From Candidatus Iainarchaeum sp. (lineage in GTDB: Archaea; Iainarchaeota; Iainarchaeia; Iainarchaeales; GCA-2688035), in NCBI GenBank assembly GCA_017608725.1, contig JAFCFG010000010.1:1-13981 (forward strand): a DNA stretch of 13,981 bases, read 5' to 3'. A program made the position numbers and the translations under genes. Under the pieces are notes generated by a model. It was not told where the DNA came from. It was given only the letters and a program-made list of their open reading frames with translations, and ran no database searches. Position 1 is the stretch's first letter; the number at the start of each line of letters is the position of its first letter. This document shows positions 1 through 6,740 of this stretch, piece after piece.

Positions 1-767
1 CCCCTGTTCTGCTCATTTTCTTTCTCCTTCAGTTCTTTTGGCAGGGGATTGAAGTAGGTGAACAAGTTGTATCTTTCCCTTTTGCTCAAACCAAGCTCCT
101 TGAAGAGGTTGTCCAATGCTGCAAAGTTTGCATCCTTTGTGAAGCCCCTGCAGCCAATGCACTGCGCATTTTCCCCAGGGCAGAGGGCATTGCAGCCAGC
201 ATAGCTTACTGGGCCAAGGCAGGCAACTCCATTTAAGAGAAGGCAGCTGTTCTGGTTTTTCTTGCACTCAAAGCACACTGGGACATCCTGCAGCCTTGAA
301 ACTTTTCCATGCAGGTAGTTGTTCAGGAATTCCAGAAATTCCCTTTCATTTATTGAACAGCCCTGCAGCAGGTAGTCAACCTTTACAAAGGATGAGACAG
401 GGTATGCCTTTTCCTGCATTGGCTTTATTTGGTTTCGCTTTATTTTTTCCTGCAGACCAGGGGGTAAAGCGTTTCTAATGCCTGGAATTCCTGCAATTGT
501 TGCACAGGCCCCCATTGCAACAAGGAAATTGCTTTTCCCCCTAATGTAGTGCAGTTTGTTCAAATCGTGCCTGCTTATTACACTGCCCTCTACAAAGGCA
601 ATGTCAAGCTTTTCTGGATAAACCCTTTCAAGCAGGAGCCTTGATTCAACTATTTCAACCTGGTTTAACGTTTGCAAGAGCTTTTCCTCTAGGTCAAGGA
701 CTGCTAGGCCACAGCCCTCGCAGCAGGTTAGGGAAAAAAACCCGATCTTCAACTTTTTCTTAGACAA
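1..767 (-). CDS. hydD: [NiFe] sulfhydrogenase small subunit (HydD), C-terminal end cut by window edge
   Basis: This is the electron-relay small subunit of a group 3b NAD(P)-linked [NiFe] hydrogenase, a cytoplasmic enzyme of the HydBGDA type. The 255 codons in the window have no stop. Visible are the N-terminal SLTCCEGCG (C16, C19), GAC (C88) and QGCS (C137), which together should bind the proximal [4Fe-4S] cluster. Next come VPVCFEC, then CLGPV, AGCNALCPG and QCIGCRG (C165-C206), the ferredoxin-like cysteines for two further clusters. The family is about 260 residues, so only a few residues should be missing. There is no ATG near the N-terminus. I chose TTG at 767 because GAGG lies 8 bases upstream and the protein then begins MSKKKLKIGFF; TTG at 773 is too close to that site. 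The gene follows hydG after a 113-base gap. The large catalytic subunit hydA is expected to the left of the window. Confidence 0.92.
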   Translation of the reverse strand, partial: MSKKKLKIGFFSLTCCEGCGLAVLDLEEKLLQTLNQVEIVESRLLLERVYPEKLDIAFVEGSVISRHDLNKLHYIRGKSNFLVAMGACATIAGIPGIRNALPPGLQEKIKRNQIKPMQEKAYPVSSFVKVDYLLQGCSINEREFLEFLNNYLHGKVSRLQDVPVCFECKKNQNSCLLLNGVACLGPVSYAGCNALCPGENAQCIGCRGFTKDANFAALDNLFKELGLSKRERYNLFTYFNPLPKELKEKENEQNR

Positions 768-804
768 GCTCAATCCCTCAAAAAAACTTTTCCGCCAAAT
801 TAAT

Positions 805-865
805 TTTTCTTTATTTTCTTTACCTTCAAAAAAATTCCCAAAATTCAATTTTCTTTATTTTCTTT
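805..865. repeat. A-rich 17-bp direct repeat in the hydG-hydD gap
   Basis: On the minus strand the unit AAAGAAAATAAAGAAAA occurs twice, exactly, at 849-865 and 805-821, 44 bases apart. It fills most of the 113-base gap (768-880) between hydG and hydD, where the other genes of the operon overlap. Flanking the pair are two similar stretches, TTAATTTGCGGGG and TTAATTTGGCGG, so the gap may hold an old imperfect duplication. Its role is unknown. It could be an AT-rich translation leader, a processing site or simple low-complexity sequence. Confidence 0.5.
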
Positions 866-880
866 GGTTTTCCCCGCAAA

Positions 881-1711
881 TTAATCCTCCCTTAACGGCA
901 TTTTTGCAAGCTCTTCCCCGCTGAATACCGGGCCATCCCTGCAAACATATTTCTGGCCAATATTGCAGTGAGCGCAGTAGCCAAGGCCGCAGTGCATTAG
1001 CCTTTCAAGAGAAGCGAAAAGCTGTTTGTCCCGGAAGCCAAGTTTTTTCAATCCAATCAAAGAAAAGTGGAGCATTACTTGGGGGCCGCACAGCAGGCAA
1101 ACGCTGTCTTCAACAGGCAAATCTATTTTGTTGAAGAGCTTTGTTACCACACCGGTATAGCCTTTCCAATCCGGCGTTGGCTCGTCAACTGTTACAAGCA
1201 CGTGCATTTTTTCCTCCCTTTCCCATTGCTTCAGGTCAGTTTTGAACAGCATTTCCTTTGGGCTCCTGCACCCAAAGAAAACAAACGCATCCTTGAATTC
1301 CTGCTTCTTCTCCTGGAAGGAGTAAACACTGCTCCGCAGGGGGGCAAAACCACAGCCCCCCGCCACAAAAATTAGGTTCTTTCCCCTGAATTTCTGCAGG
1401 GGGAAGCCGTTTCCATAGGGGCCCCTTAAGCCTATCTCCTGGCCTTTCCGCATTTGATGCAGTGCGTTGCTTATGCTGCCAACGTTTGCAACGGTGAAAG
1501 CGATGCTGTCTGTTTTGTACGGTGAAGAAGAAATGCTTATTGGCATTTCCCCGAAACCAAAAACGCTCAGCATCATGAACTTTCCGGGGGCAAAGAAGAA
1601 GTTCTTCTGCTGCTTTTTATCAAGAAACTGAACAGTGAATGTTTTTATTTCGCTTGTTTCCTGCTTTACATCAATTATCTTTGCTTTGAATGGGGTCTCT
1701 GGCGCAATCAT
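881..1711 (-). CDS. hydG: Sulfhydrogenase gamma subunit (HydG), FAD/NAD(P)-binding oxidoreductase
   Basis: This subunit transfers electrons between the hydrogenase iron-sulfur chain and NAD(P)H. At 276 residues it is a full-length member of the HydG/PyrK-like ferredoxin-reductase family. The N-terminal flavin-binding barrel carries PISIS (57-61) and RGPYGNGF (97-104). The nucleotide-binding half has GGCGFAPLRS (118-127) and CGPQVM (208-213). The C-terminal cysteines of a [2Fe-2S] site are C241, C246, C249 and C257, in CGLGYCAHC and VCRDGPVF. The ATG overlaps the hydB stop by four bases (ATGA), so translation is probably coupled. Beta-gamma-delta order is that of the Pyrococcus furiosus hydBGDA operons. 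Whether NADH or NADPH is preferred cannot be read from the sequence. Confidence 0.94.
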   Translation of the reverse strand: MIAPETPFKAKIIDVKQETSEIKTFTVQFLDKKQQKNFFFAPGKFMMLSVFGFGEMPISISSSPYKTDSIAFTVANVGSISNALHQMRKGQEIGLRGPYGNGFPLQKFRGKNLIFVAGGCGFAPLRSSVYSFQEKKQEFKDAFVFFGCRSPKEMLFKTDLKQWEREEKMHVLVTVDEPTPDWKGYTGVVTKLFNKIDLPVEDSVCLLCGPQVMLHFSLIGLKKLGFRDKQLFASLERLMHCGLGYCAHCNIGQKYVCRDGPVFSGEELAKMPLRED

Positions 1712-2715
1712 TTCAATGCCTCCCTTTGGATTGTATTTGCTATTTCAGTCAAATCAATCTTCACAGGACAAGTGTCAATGCACCTGCCGCAGCCAATGCA
1801 AAGCTGCAGGTTGTGGTGCTTTTTGTAGTAGCTGAGCTTGTGCAAAACAAATTGCCTAAGCCTTGATTCCCTGCTTTTTCTGAAAACATGGCCTCCTGCT
1901 ATCTCTGAAAAGCGCTGAAGCTGGCAGCTGTCCCTAAAGCGGGCCCTCTCGCTGTTGGCTGAACCGAACTCAAAGCAGTCATCGCTGCTGTAGCAGTAGC
2001 AGGTCGGGCATACCTGGGTGCAGGCAGTGCAACTTAGGCACCTCTCTGATTCCTGCTTCCAGACAGGGTGATTAAAATTATTGTAGAGGTTGTCCTCAAT
2101 GTCCTCTGTTAGCAATTCTTTTTCACAGTTTAGCTGCTGTTCTGGCAGGGGGTCTTTTGTTTGTTTAAAAAAATTTTTGTGCAGAAGGTTTTTGCCTTTT
2201 TCAGAAACAGGGCTTACAACAAAATCTGTTTCTCTCTCAGCAAAGAGAATGTCATGGTCCACTGGCCTTGATGTTCCCATGCTGGTGCAAAACCCGTTGC
2301 TGCATGGCTTGTTGCACAGCAATGCTATTAGAACAGTGTTCTTTCTTCTAGTGCTGTAGTATTGGTCCTCGCCCAAAAAGCGGATAAACAATTCATCAAG
2401 GGCGTGCAGGGCATGCGTGTCACAGGGCCTTACACCAAAGAGGATAGTGGGCTCTTTGCTGCCCAAAGGCTCTATCCTGTAGGAAAAATTCTTTTTCCTA
2501 AAGAAAAACATTTTTTCAACAGCAGGGAGGAGGAATTTTCTGGGCGAAAAATCAGTTCTCGCTTCAAGAAAGAGCTGTTGTCCTTTGAATTCCTGGAAGC
2601 AGCTCGCCCCCAAATCATTCTCTGCTGGAACAACTACCCTGGCTTTTTTACAAAGCAAATCAAGCCAATTAGGCAAATCAGCCTTTTCTATAACATAATT
2701 CATTTCAGCACTCAC
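1708..2715 (-). CDS. hydB: Sulfhydrogenase beta subunit (HydB), two-cluster ferredoxin-like protein
   Basis: This is the iron-sulfur subunit that passes electrons between HydG and the hydrogenase core. At 335 residues it matches the usual family length. The central part has GVRPCDTHAL (94-103), typical of HydB/AsrA proteins. Two [4Fe-4S] motifs follow: CLSCTACTQVCP (C226, C229, C232, C236) and CIGCGRCIDTCP (C306, C309, C312, C316). Extra cysteines occur at 237-247 (PTCYCYSSDDC) and 134-143. The listed start is GTG at 2715, which overlaps the pgk stop by four bases (GTGA). ATG at 2703, four codons later, is an alternative that has GTGAG just upstream. The overlaps with pgk and hydG put pgk, hydB and hydG on one coupled message. 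Confidence 0.94.
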   Translation of the reverse strand: MSAEMNYVIEKADLPNWLDLLCKKARVVVPAENDLGASCFQEFKGQQLFLEARTDFSPRKFLLPAVEKMFFFRKKNFSYRIEPLGSKEPTILFGVRPCDTHALHALDELFIRFLGEDQYYSTRRKNTVLIALLCNKPCSNGFCTSMGTSRPVDHDILFAERETDFVVSPVSEKGKNLLHKNFFKQTKDPLPEQQLNCEKELLTEDIEDNLYNNFNHPVWKQESERCLSCTACTQVCPTCYCYSSDDCFEFGSANSERARFRDSCQLQRFSEIAGGHVFRKSRESRLRQFVLHKLSYYKKHHNLQLCIGCGRCIDTCPVKIDLTEIANTIQREALK

Positions 2716-3908
2716 TTCTGCAGCGCCAGCAAGCCGGACAATGGCTTGCCGCTTAGATACTGCAGCAAAGCCTTCCCCCCCAAGGAAACATGGGAAAACT
2801 GCTCAAATGTAAAATCCATTTCCTCCAAGGCATCAACTGTTTCTCCGCCGCCAACTATACTGAAGGCCTTGCTTTTGGCCATCTCATTCAAAACCTTTTT
2901 TGTTGCAAAATCACAGCCATGTTTCTCAAACATTCCAAGCGGGCCATTGAAAACAACCAGCTTTGCCCCCTGAATAAACTTCCTGAAAGCTGCAACTGTT
3001 TCCATCCCAATATCACAGATAAGAAAATCGCTTGGCAGGTCCTCCAGGCCAATCTCCTGCCTTTCATCATCCTCATCCAAAACAGCCAGGTCGGCAGGAA
3101 AAACCATTTTTTCACCATAAGCAGAGAGCAGCTGCTTTGCCGGTTCAATCAAATTATCAAAGCCCTGTTCCTCAAAAAACTTGTCCTTCTCACCCAGCTT
3201 TTTGCCACTGGCCTTCAAAAACAGTTCTCCAAGAAGACCACCAACACATATTGTATCTGCCCTTCCATTTTCAAGAACTGTTTTCATCAGCTCAATTGAA
3301 TCATCAATTTTGGCGCCACCCAAAATGAATACAGCCGGCCTTTCCCCCTTTTCATATTGGTGCAGGGCATTTAACTCCTTCTCCAAGAAAGGCCCGACAA
3401 AGGAAGGCAATAAAGGAGCAAAGCCTATAACACTTGGCTGACTCCTGTGGCAAACACTCAAAGCATTCTGAACAAACATGTCAGCAACAGATGCAAGCTG
3501 CTGAACCCACTCAACTTTGCTGGCCTCTTCTGCAGTGTATTCCTTCTCCTCACCCTCATGGAAGCGGACATTCTCCATTAGGATAATCTCGCCATTTTGC
3601 ATCTCCTTTACAGGTGCAAGGTAACCAGAATCCCATTTAAGCAGCTTAACCTCTTTCCCAATCTGCTCTGAGATTTCCTCTGCATGCTGTTTCAGTGAGA
3701 TGCAGTCCTCCTCACCATGCCTGCCCTGATGCGCCAAAGCAACAACCTTCGCCCCTTTCTCGCTCAATTCCTTTAAGCTGTTTGCATGAACCCTTATCCT
3801 TGCGCCAGGGAACAGCTCCTTGTTCTCAACATTGCTGTCAAGGCCAACTCTTACAATAAGGGTTTTGCCCCTAACACTCTCCTTGCTAATGAACTTATAC
3901 CCGGGCAT
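2712..3908 (-). CDS. pgk: Phosphoglycerate kinase, divergent at the 3-phosphoglycerate site
   Basis: This enzyme makes ATP and 3-phosphoglycerate from 1,3-bisphosphoglycerate and ADP, or the reverse in gluconeogenesis. At 398 residues it is a typical archaeal-length PGK. Recognisable family blocks are LAHQGR, ENVRFHEGEEKE, SVCHRSQPSVIGF, ILGGAKIDDS, FNGPLGMFE, GGGETVDAL and SHVSLGGKALLQYLSGK. The N-terminal substrate loop, normally RVDFNVP or RVDINSP, reads RVGLDSNV (20-27). The spacing to the next conserved arginine (R37) is unchanged, so the usual Asp and Asn positions are Gly22 and Asp24. Other substrate residues (R20, R37, the H and R of AHQGR, the R of NVRF, the R of CHR) are kept. The stop overlaps the hydB GTG by four bases. 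It has its own promoter in the 148-base gap after gap. It is probably active, but altered specificity is possible. Confidence 0.93.
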   Translation of the reverse strand: MPGYKFISKESVRGKTLIVRVGLDSNVENKELFPGARIRVHANSLKELSEKGAKVVALAHQGRHGEEDCISLKQHAEEISEQIGKEVKLLKWDSGYLAPVKEMQNGEIILMENVRFHEGEEKEYTAEEASKVEWVQQLASVADMFVQNALSVCHRSQPSVIGFAPLLPSFVGPFLEKELNALHQYEKGERPAVFILGGAKIDDSIELMKTVLENGRADTICVGGLLGELFLKASGKKLGEKDKFFEEQGFDNLIEPAKQLLSAYGEKMVFPADLAVLDEDDERQEIGLEDLPSDFLICDIGMETVAAFRKFIQGAKLVVFNGPLGMFEKHGCDFATKKVLNEMAKSKAFSIVGGGETVDALEEMDFTFEQFSHVSLGGKALLQYLSGKPLSGLLALQK

Positions 3909-3935
3909 TTTTTTCGCCTACTAATAGAGAAAAAG

Positions 3936-3958
3936 AATTAAGGTATAAAAGCTTAATT
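3936..3958 (-). promoter_or_regulatory. Promoter of pgk-hydBGD: TATA box inside an inverted repeat
   Basis: On the minus strand the box TTTTATA (3950-3944) lies about 39 bases upstream of the pgk ATG, which predicts a transcript start near 3920 and a leader of roughly 12 bases. The box is flanked by exact 7-base inverted arms, AATTAAG and CTTAATT (3936-3942 and 3952-3958), with a 9-base spacer. The arms could bind a regulator that competes with TBP, or the distal arm may be the BRE. The TATA call is fairly firm. The operator is inference. Confidence 0.55.
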
Positions 3959-4007
3959 GCTAAAGATGCTGTCAACTTACTGTGGCTGTTGGCCAATTTT
4001 TTGCCTT

Positions 4008-4026
4008 AATTTCCCTTTGGAAAATT
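4008..4026 (-). terminator. Possible hairpin downstream of the GAPDH gene
   Basis: About 30 bases after the GAPDH stop the minus-strand message can form an 8-bp stem, AATTTTCC with GGGAAATT, closed by an AAA loop and containing one U-G pair. No long U-run follows directly, so it may be an mRNA 3'-end structure and not a classic terminator. Termination between gap and pgk would fit the separate pgk promoter. Confidence 0.3.
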
Positions 4027-4056
4027 AATCAAACCAGACAAAGCTGGGCTGCCTTG

Positions 4057-5061
4057 CTAAAGCCCTTTCTTTGCAAGAAACAAAATGAAGTCAGCAAGCA
4101 ATGAACTATAGCCCCACTCGTTGTCATACCAGCCAAATACCTTTACAAGCCGTCCATTAACCTTTGAAAGTTTACTGTCAAATATGCAGCCATACGGGCT
4201 GCCAATCACATCAGTGCTAACCAAATCATCCTCGCTGTACAAAAGGGTTTGCTTTAAGGGGCCTGCAGCGGCCCTTTTGAACAGCCCGTTAACCTCTTCA
4301 AGGCTTGTTTGCCTCTGCACAACACAGGCAAGGTCAGTTATGCTGCCTATTGGCACTGGAACCCTTAAAGCAATTCCATCAAGCTTTCCCTTCAAATCCG
4401 TGAATATTTGGGTAATTGCTGTTGCCGCTCCGGTAGTTGTTGGAACAACATTAATTGCTGCAGCCCTTGCCCTTCTTGGGTCATGGTGCGGGCCGTCAAC
4501 AAGCATTTGGTCGGCTGTGTAAGCGTGAATCGTTGTCATACTGGCCTGTTCTATTCCAATGCCCTCATGCAATACCTTCACCATTGGCGCCAAACAATTT
4601 GTCGTGCAACTGGCCATGCTGACAACATGCTCCCTTTTTGGGTCATACTTCCCCGTATTAATGCCAACAACATACTGGCCGCAAATCTGGCCCTTTGGCG
4701 GAGCACTTATAACAACCTTTTTGGCACCGGCACTCAAATGCATCGCTGCCTTGTCAGCACTCCTGAAAACGCCAGTGCTCTCTAGGACAACCTCAACCCC
4801 CAGCTTTTTCCAAGGCAGCCTTTTTGGGTCCCTTTCAGCCAGAACCTTTATCCTCTTTCCGTTTACAATCAAATGTTCGGCATCTGACCGAATCCTTCCA
4901 TTGAACTGGCCGTAAACGCTGTCATGGCACAGCAGATGTGCAAGGGTTTGGGCATCAGTTAAATCATTTACTGCAACAACATCAATCTTCTTTTCCAACA
5001 GCATTGCCTTAAATGCTTGCCTGCCGATCCTTCCAAAACCGTTTATTGCAACCTTTACCAT
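4057..5061 (-). CDS. gap: Type I (GapA-like) glyceraldehyde-3-phosphate dehydrogenase
   Basis: This enzyme converts glyceraldehyde 3-phosphate, phosphate and NAD+ into 1,3-bisphosphoglycerate and NADH, in either direction. At 334 residues it is full length and of the bacterial/eukaryotic class I type. Visible are the Rossmann start VKVAINGFGRIGR, Asp33 in VNDLTD (usual of NAD+-preferring enzymes), the catalytic SCTTNC with C152, H179 in TTIHAYT, the PTTTGAA loop, LRVPVPIGSITDL and the C-terminal WYDNEWGYS. Most archaea use the unrelated-looking class II enzyme, so this gene was probably acquired from bacteria (inference). It lies 42 bases downstream of the mutase gene. A GGGGG stretch about 11 bases before the ATG may serve as the ribosome site, and it falls in the 3' arm of a small CCCAA/TTGGG hairpin. 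A TATA-like TTTATTAA about 40 bases upstream could give a private promoter. Confidence 0.97.
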   Translation of the reverse strand: MVKVAINGFGRIGRQAFKAMLLEKKIDVVAVNDLTDAQTLAHLLCHDSVYGQFNGRIRSDAEHLIVNGKRIKVLAERDPKRLPWKKLGVEVVLESTGVFRSADKAAMHLSAGAKKVVISAPPKGQICGQYVVGINTGKYDPKREHVVSMASCTTNCLAPMVKVLHEGIGIEQASMTTIHAYTADQMLVDGPHHDPRRARAAAINVVPTTTGAATAITQIFTDLKGKLDGIALRVPVPIGSITDLACVVQRQTSLEEVNGLFKRAAAGPLKQTLLYSEDDLVSTDVIGSPYGCIFDSKLSKVNGRLVKVFGWYDNEWGYSSLLADFILFLAKKGL

Positions 5062-5103
5062 TTCAAGCCAGCCCCCAATTATTTGGGCAGGGAACTTAAT
5101 AAA

Positions 5104-6492
5104 TCACCCGTTCTGCCATTTCTCACCTATTTCAGGAAAATTCCTTAATTCTTCCCTGAACAGTTGCTCTATTTCTTTCAGCCTTTCCCTTGTCTTTGCC
5201 TCAAAGCCAAGCACCATTACAGGCAGGTTACTGCTTGCCCTAACAAGGCCCCAGCCGTCTGGAAAAACAACCCTTGCCCCATCAATATCAATTACGCTGG
5301 GAAATTTCTTCTTAAAGTGGGCAACCACCCTTTTCAAAACATCGTACTTTATTTCATCAGGGCAGGGGGCATGAATAACCGGGCTGGAATAATACTGCGG
5401 GATGGTTGCTACTAGAGCTGAAAGGCTTTTGTCCTGCTTGCCCACATATTCCAAAAACTTTGCTGCTGCAAAGCCAGCGTCATCAAAACAATACCAGTCC
5501 TTTACAAAGAAAATGTGGCCTGACCTTTCCCCCCCAAGGCCTGCACCTATCTCCTGTATCTTCTTTTTGATAAAACTGTGCCCTGTCCTGGCCATGACAG
5601 GAATCCCCCCGTGGTTCTTTATGTCCTCCTCCAATGCCTGGCTTGACTTCACATCAAAAACAATCTTGCTTTTGGGATAGCTTTCCAAGAGGTTCCTAGC
5701 CAATAAGGCAAGAATCCTGTCAGCATAGATTAGTTTGCCCTCTTCATCCACTGCCCCCAGCCTGTCCCCGTCTGCATCAAAAGCAAGGCCCAGGTCAGCG
5801 TTTTCGCCTACAACCTTTTCCCCAAGCTCTTGCATCATTGCATCCAGGCTAGGGTTTGCAACACCATGGGGATAGGAATCGTCAACCTCGCAGTACTGTT
5901 CAATCACCTCACAGCCAACTGCCTTCAACAACTTTGGCGCAATAACTCCGGCAATGCCATTCCTGCAGTTTACCACAACCCTCAATTCCCGTTTTAGATG
6001 GGTTTTCTTCGCAATCTCGCCCACATAGGCTTCACCTATTTTCTTTTCTTCAAGCATACCTTTGCCAGAAACAAACTGCTCTTCCTCAATTATTTTGTAC
6101 AAAGCTTCTAAATCCCTGGGCAGGAGTGTACTGCTTTTGCCAAATCCAAGCTTTAGGCCTGACCAACCATTTGGGTTGTGCGAAGCAGTAATCATTGCAA
6201 TCCCCTTTACATTAAAATGCCATTGGGCAAAGTAGGCCATTGGGGTCGTAATGCTGCCAAGGTCAACTACATTTATTCCACTGCCTGTTAAGCCATCAAT
6301 TAGTGCAGAGTGCAATTTGTCATTGTAAGGCCTGGCATCCATTCCAACAACAGCCTGCTTTACTCCTCTGTCATGCAGCATCTTTGCAAAGCCCTTTGCA
6401 ATGAAGTTTATTGAATTCTCATTCAATTCACTTTCGTTGATCTCGCCCCTTATGTCATAGGCCCTGAACATCGTTCTCTCCAATTTTGCCAT
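5104..6492 (-). CDS. Phosphomannomutase/phosphoglucomutase (alpha-D-phosphohexomutase family)
   Basis: This enzyme interconverts hexose 1-phosphates and 6-phosphates (mannose and/or glucose), linking sugar nucleotide synthesis to glycolysis. At 462 residues it has all four family domains: N-terminal FRAYDIRGEI, the phosphoserine loop TASHNP (S104), the Mg-binding DADGDR (D239, D241, D243), the sugar-selecting GERSGH (321-326) and the phosphate-binding DGWGLVRASSNLPV near the C-terminus. GERSGH and DGWGLVRAS resemble bacterial AlgC/ManB enzymes, which accept both glucose and mannose phosphates. Substrate choice is therefore not settled. ATG at 6492 is preceded by a TATA box only about 25 bases away, so the message is probably leaderless. 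It is the first gene of a block leading into gap and then pgk. Confidence 0.94.
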   Translation of the reverse strand: MAKLERTMFRAYDIRGEINESELNENSINFIAKGFAKMLHDRGVKQAVVGMDARPYNDKLHSALIDGLTGSGINVVDLGSITTPMAYFAQWHFNVKGIAMITASHNPNGWSGLKLGFGKSSTLLPRDLEALYKIIEEEQFVSGKGMLEEKKIGEAYVGEIAKKTHLKRELRVVVNCRNGIAGVIAPKLLKAVGCEVIEQYCEVDDSYPHGVANPSLDAMMQELGEKVVGENADLGLAFDADGDRLGAVDEEGKLIYADRILALLARNLLESYPKSKIVFDVKSSQALEEDIKNHGGIPVMARTGHSFIKKKIQEIGAGLGGERSGHIFFVKDWYCFDDAGFAAAKFLEYVGKQDKSLSALVATIPQYYSSPVIHAPCPDEIKYDVLKRVVAHFKKKFPSVIDIDGARVVFPDGWGLVRASSNLPVMVLGFEAKTRERLKEIEQLFREELRNFPEIGEKWQNG

Positions 6493-6506
6493 AAAAAACC
6501 GATTAA

Positions 6507-6526
6507 TTAATCTTTATAAAGATTAA
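6507..6526 (-). promoter_or_regulatory. 20-bp perfect palindrome centred on the TATA box of the mutase gene
   Basis: The sequence TTAATCTTTATAAAGATTAA is its own reverse complement. The central TTTATAAA is a good archaeal TATA box whose centre is about 25 bases from the mutase ATG, which predicts a leaderless transcript starting at or next to the start codon. A dimeric regulator bound here would mask the TATA box. Because the site is symmetric it could also fire rightward into 6540-6740, where I see no gene. Confidence 0.6.
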
Positions 6527-6740
6527 AAACAGTTACGTTAATGCAAAAAGGCTGCCTAATATCTCTGGAATTGGGGGGAATTAATGGGATTAAGCTTAAA
6601 AGTATTCGGCACCCTGCAAAGTAAAGCTTTTAACTCCAGGCTTTGATTGGCAGATCTTTTTCTTGTTGAATTGCGCTTTGTAGTGTATAGTGCATAAGCA
6701 GCAGCCTGAAGGTATTTGGATTCTGCATGGCAGGATTGGT
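6527..6740. other. Intergenic stretch without a recognised gene
   Basis: These 214 bases lie between the mutase promoter and the end of the GalT-like gene. I see no convincing ORF, tRNA or T-rich terminator. TTAAAAG at 6596-6602 and its complement CTTTTAA at 6627-6633 form weak 7-base arms around a 24-base loop. HindIII-like AAGCTT cores occur next to both. A small RNA is possible but unsupported. Confidence 0.35.

Noticed and set aside
13..267. An 84-codon minus-strand open frame with ATG near the left edge
   Set aside because: It is out of frame with hydD, whose iron-sulfur motifs run continuously through the same bases to the window edge.
768..880. Possible frameshift or missing start in hydD, since no ATG is found
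   Set aside because: TTG at 767 with GAGG eight bases upstream gives a normal family N-terminus and the frame is intact, so no frameshift is needed.
2362..2973. A 203-codon plus-strand open frame across the hydB/pgk junction
   Set aside because: It is antisense to two clearly recognised proteins and its translation shows no family motif; it is a shadow of their codon pattern.
5073..5088. CCCAA/TTGGG hairpin between the mutase and GAPDH genes as a terminator
   Set aside because: The stem is only five pairs with no U-run, and it overlaps the likely GAPDH ribosome site; at most it may affect translation.
6493..6740. A tRNA or CRISPR array in the largest intergenic region
   Set aside because: No TPsiC-arm consensus, cloverleaf or repeated spacer-repeat units could be found.
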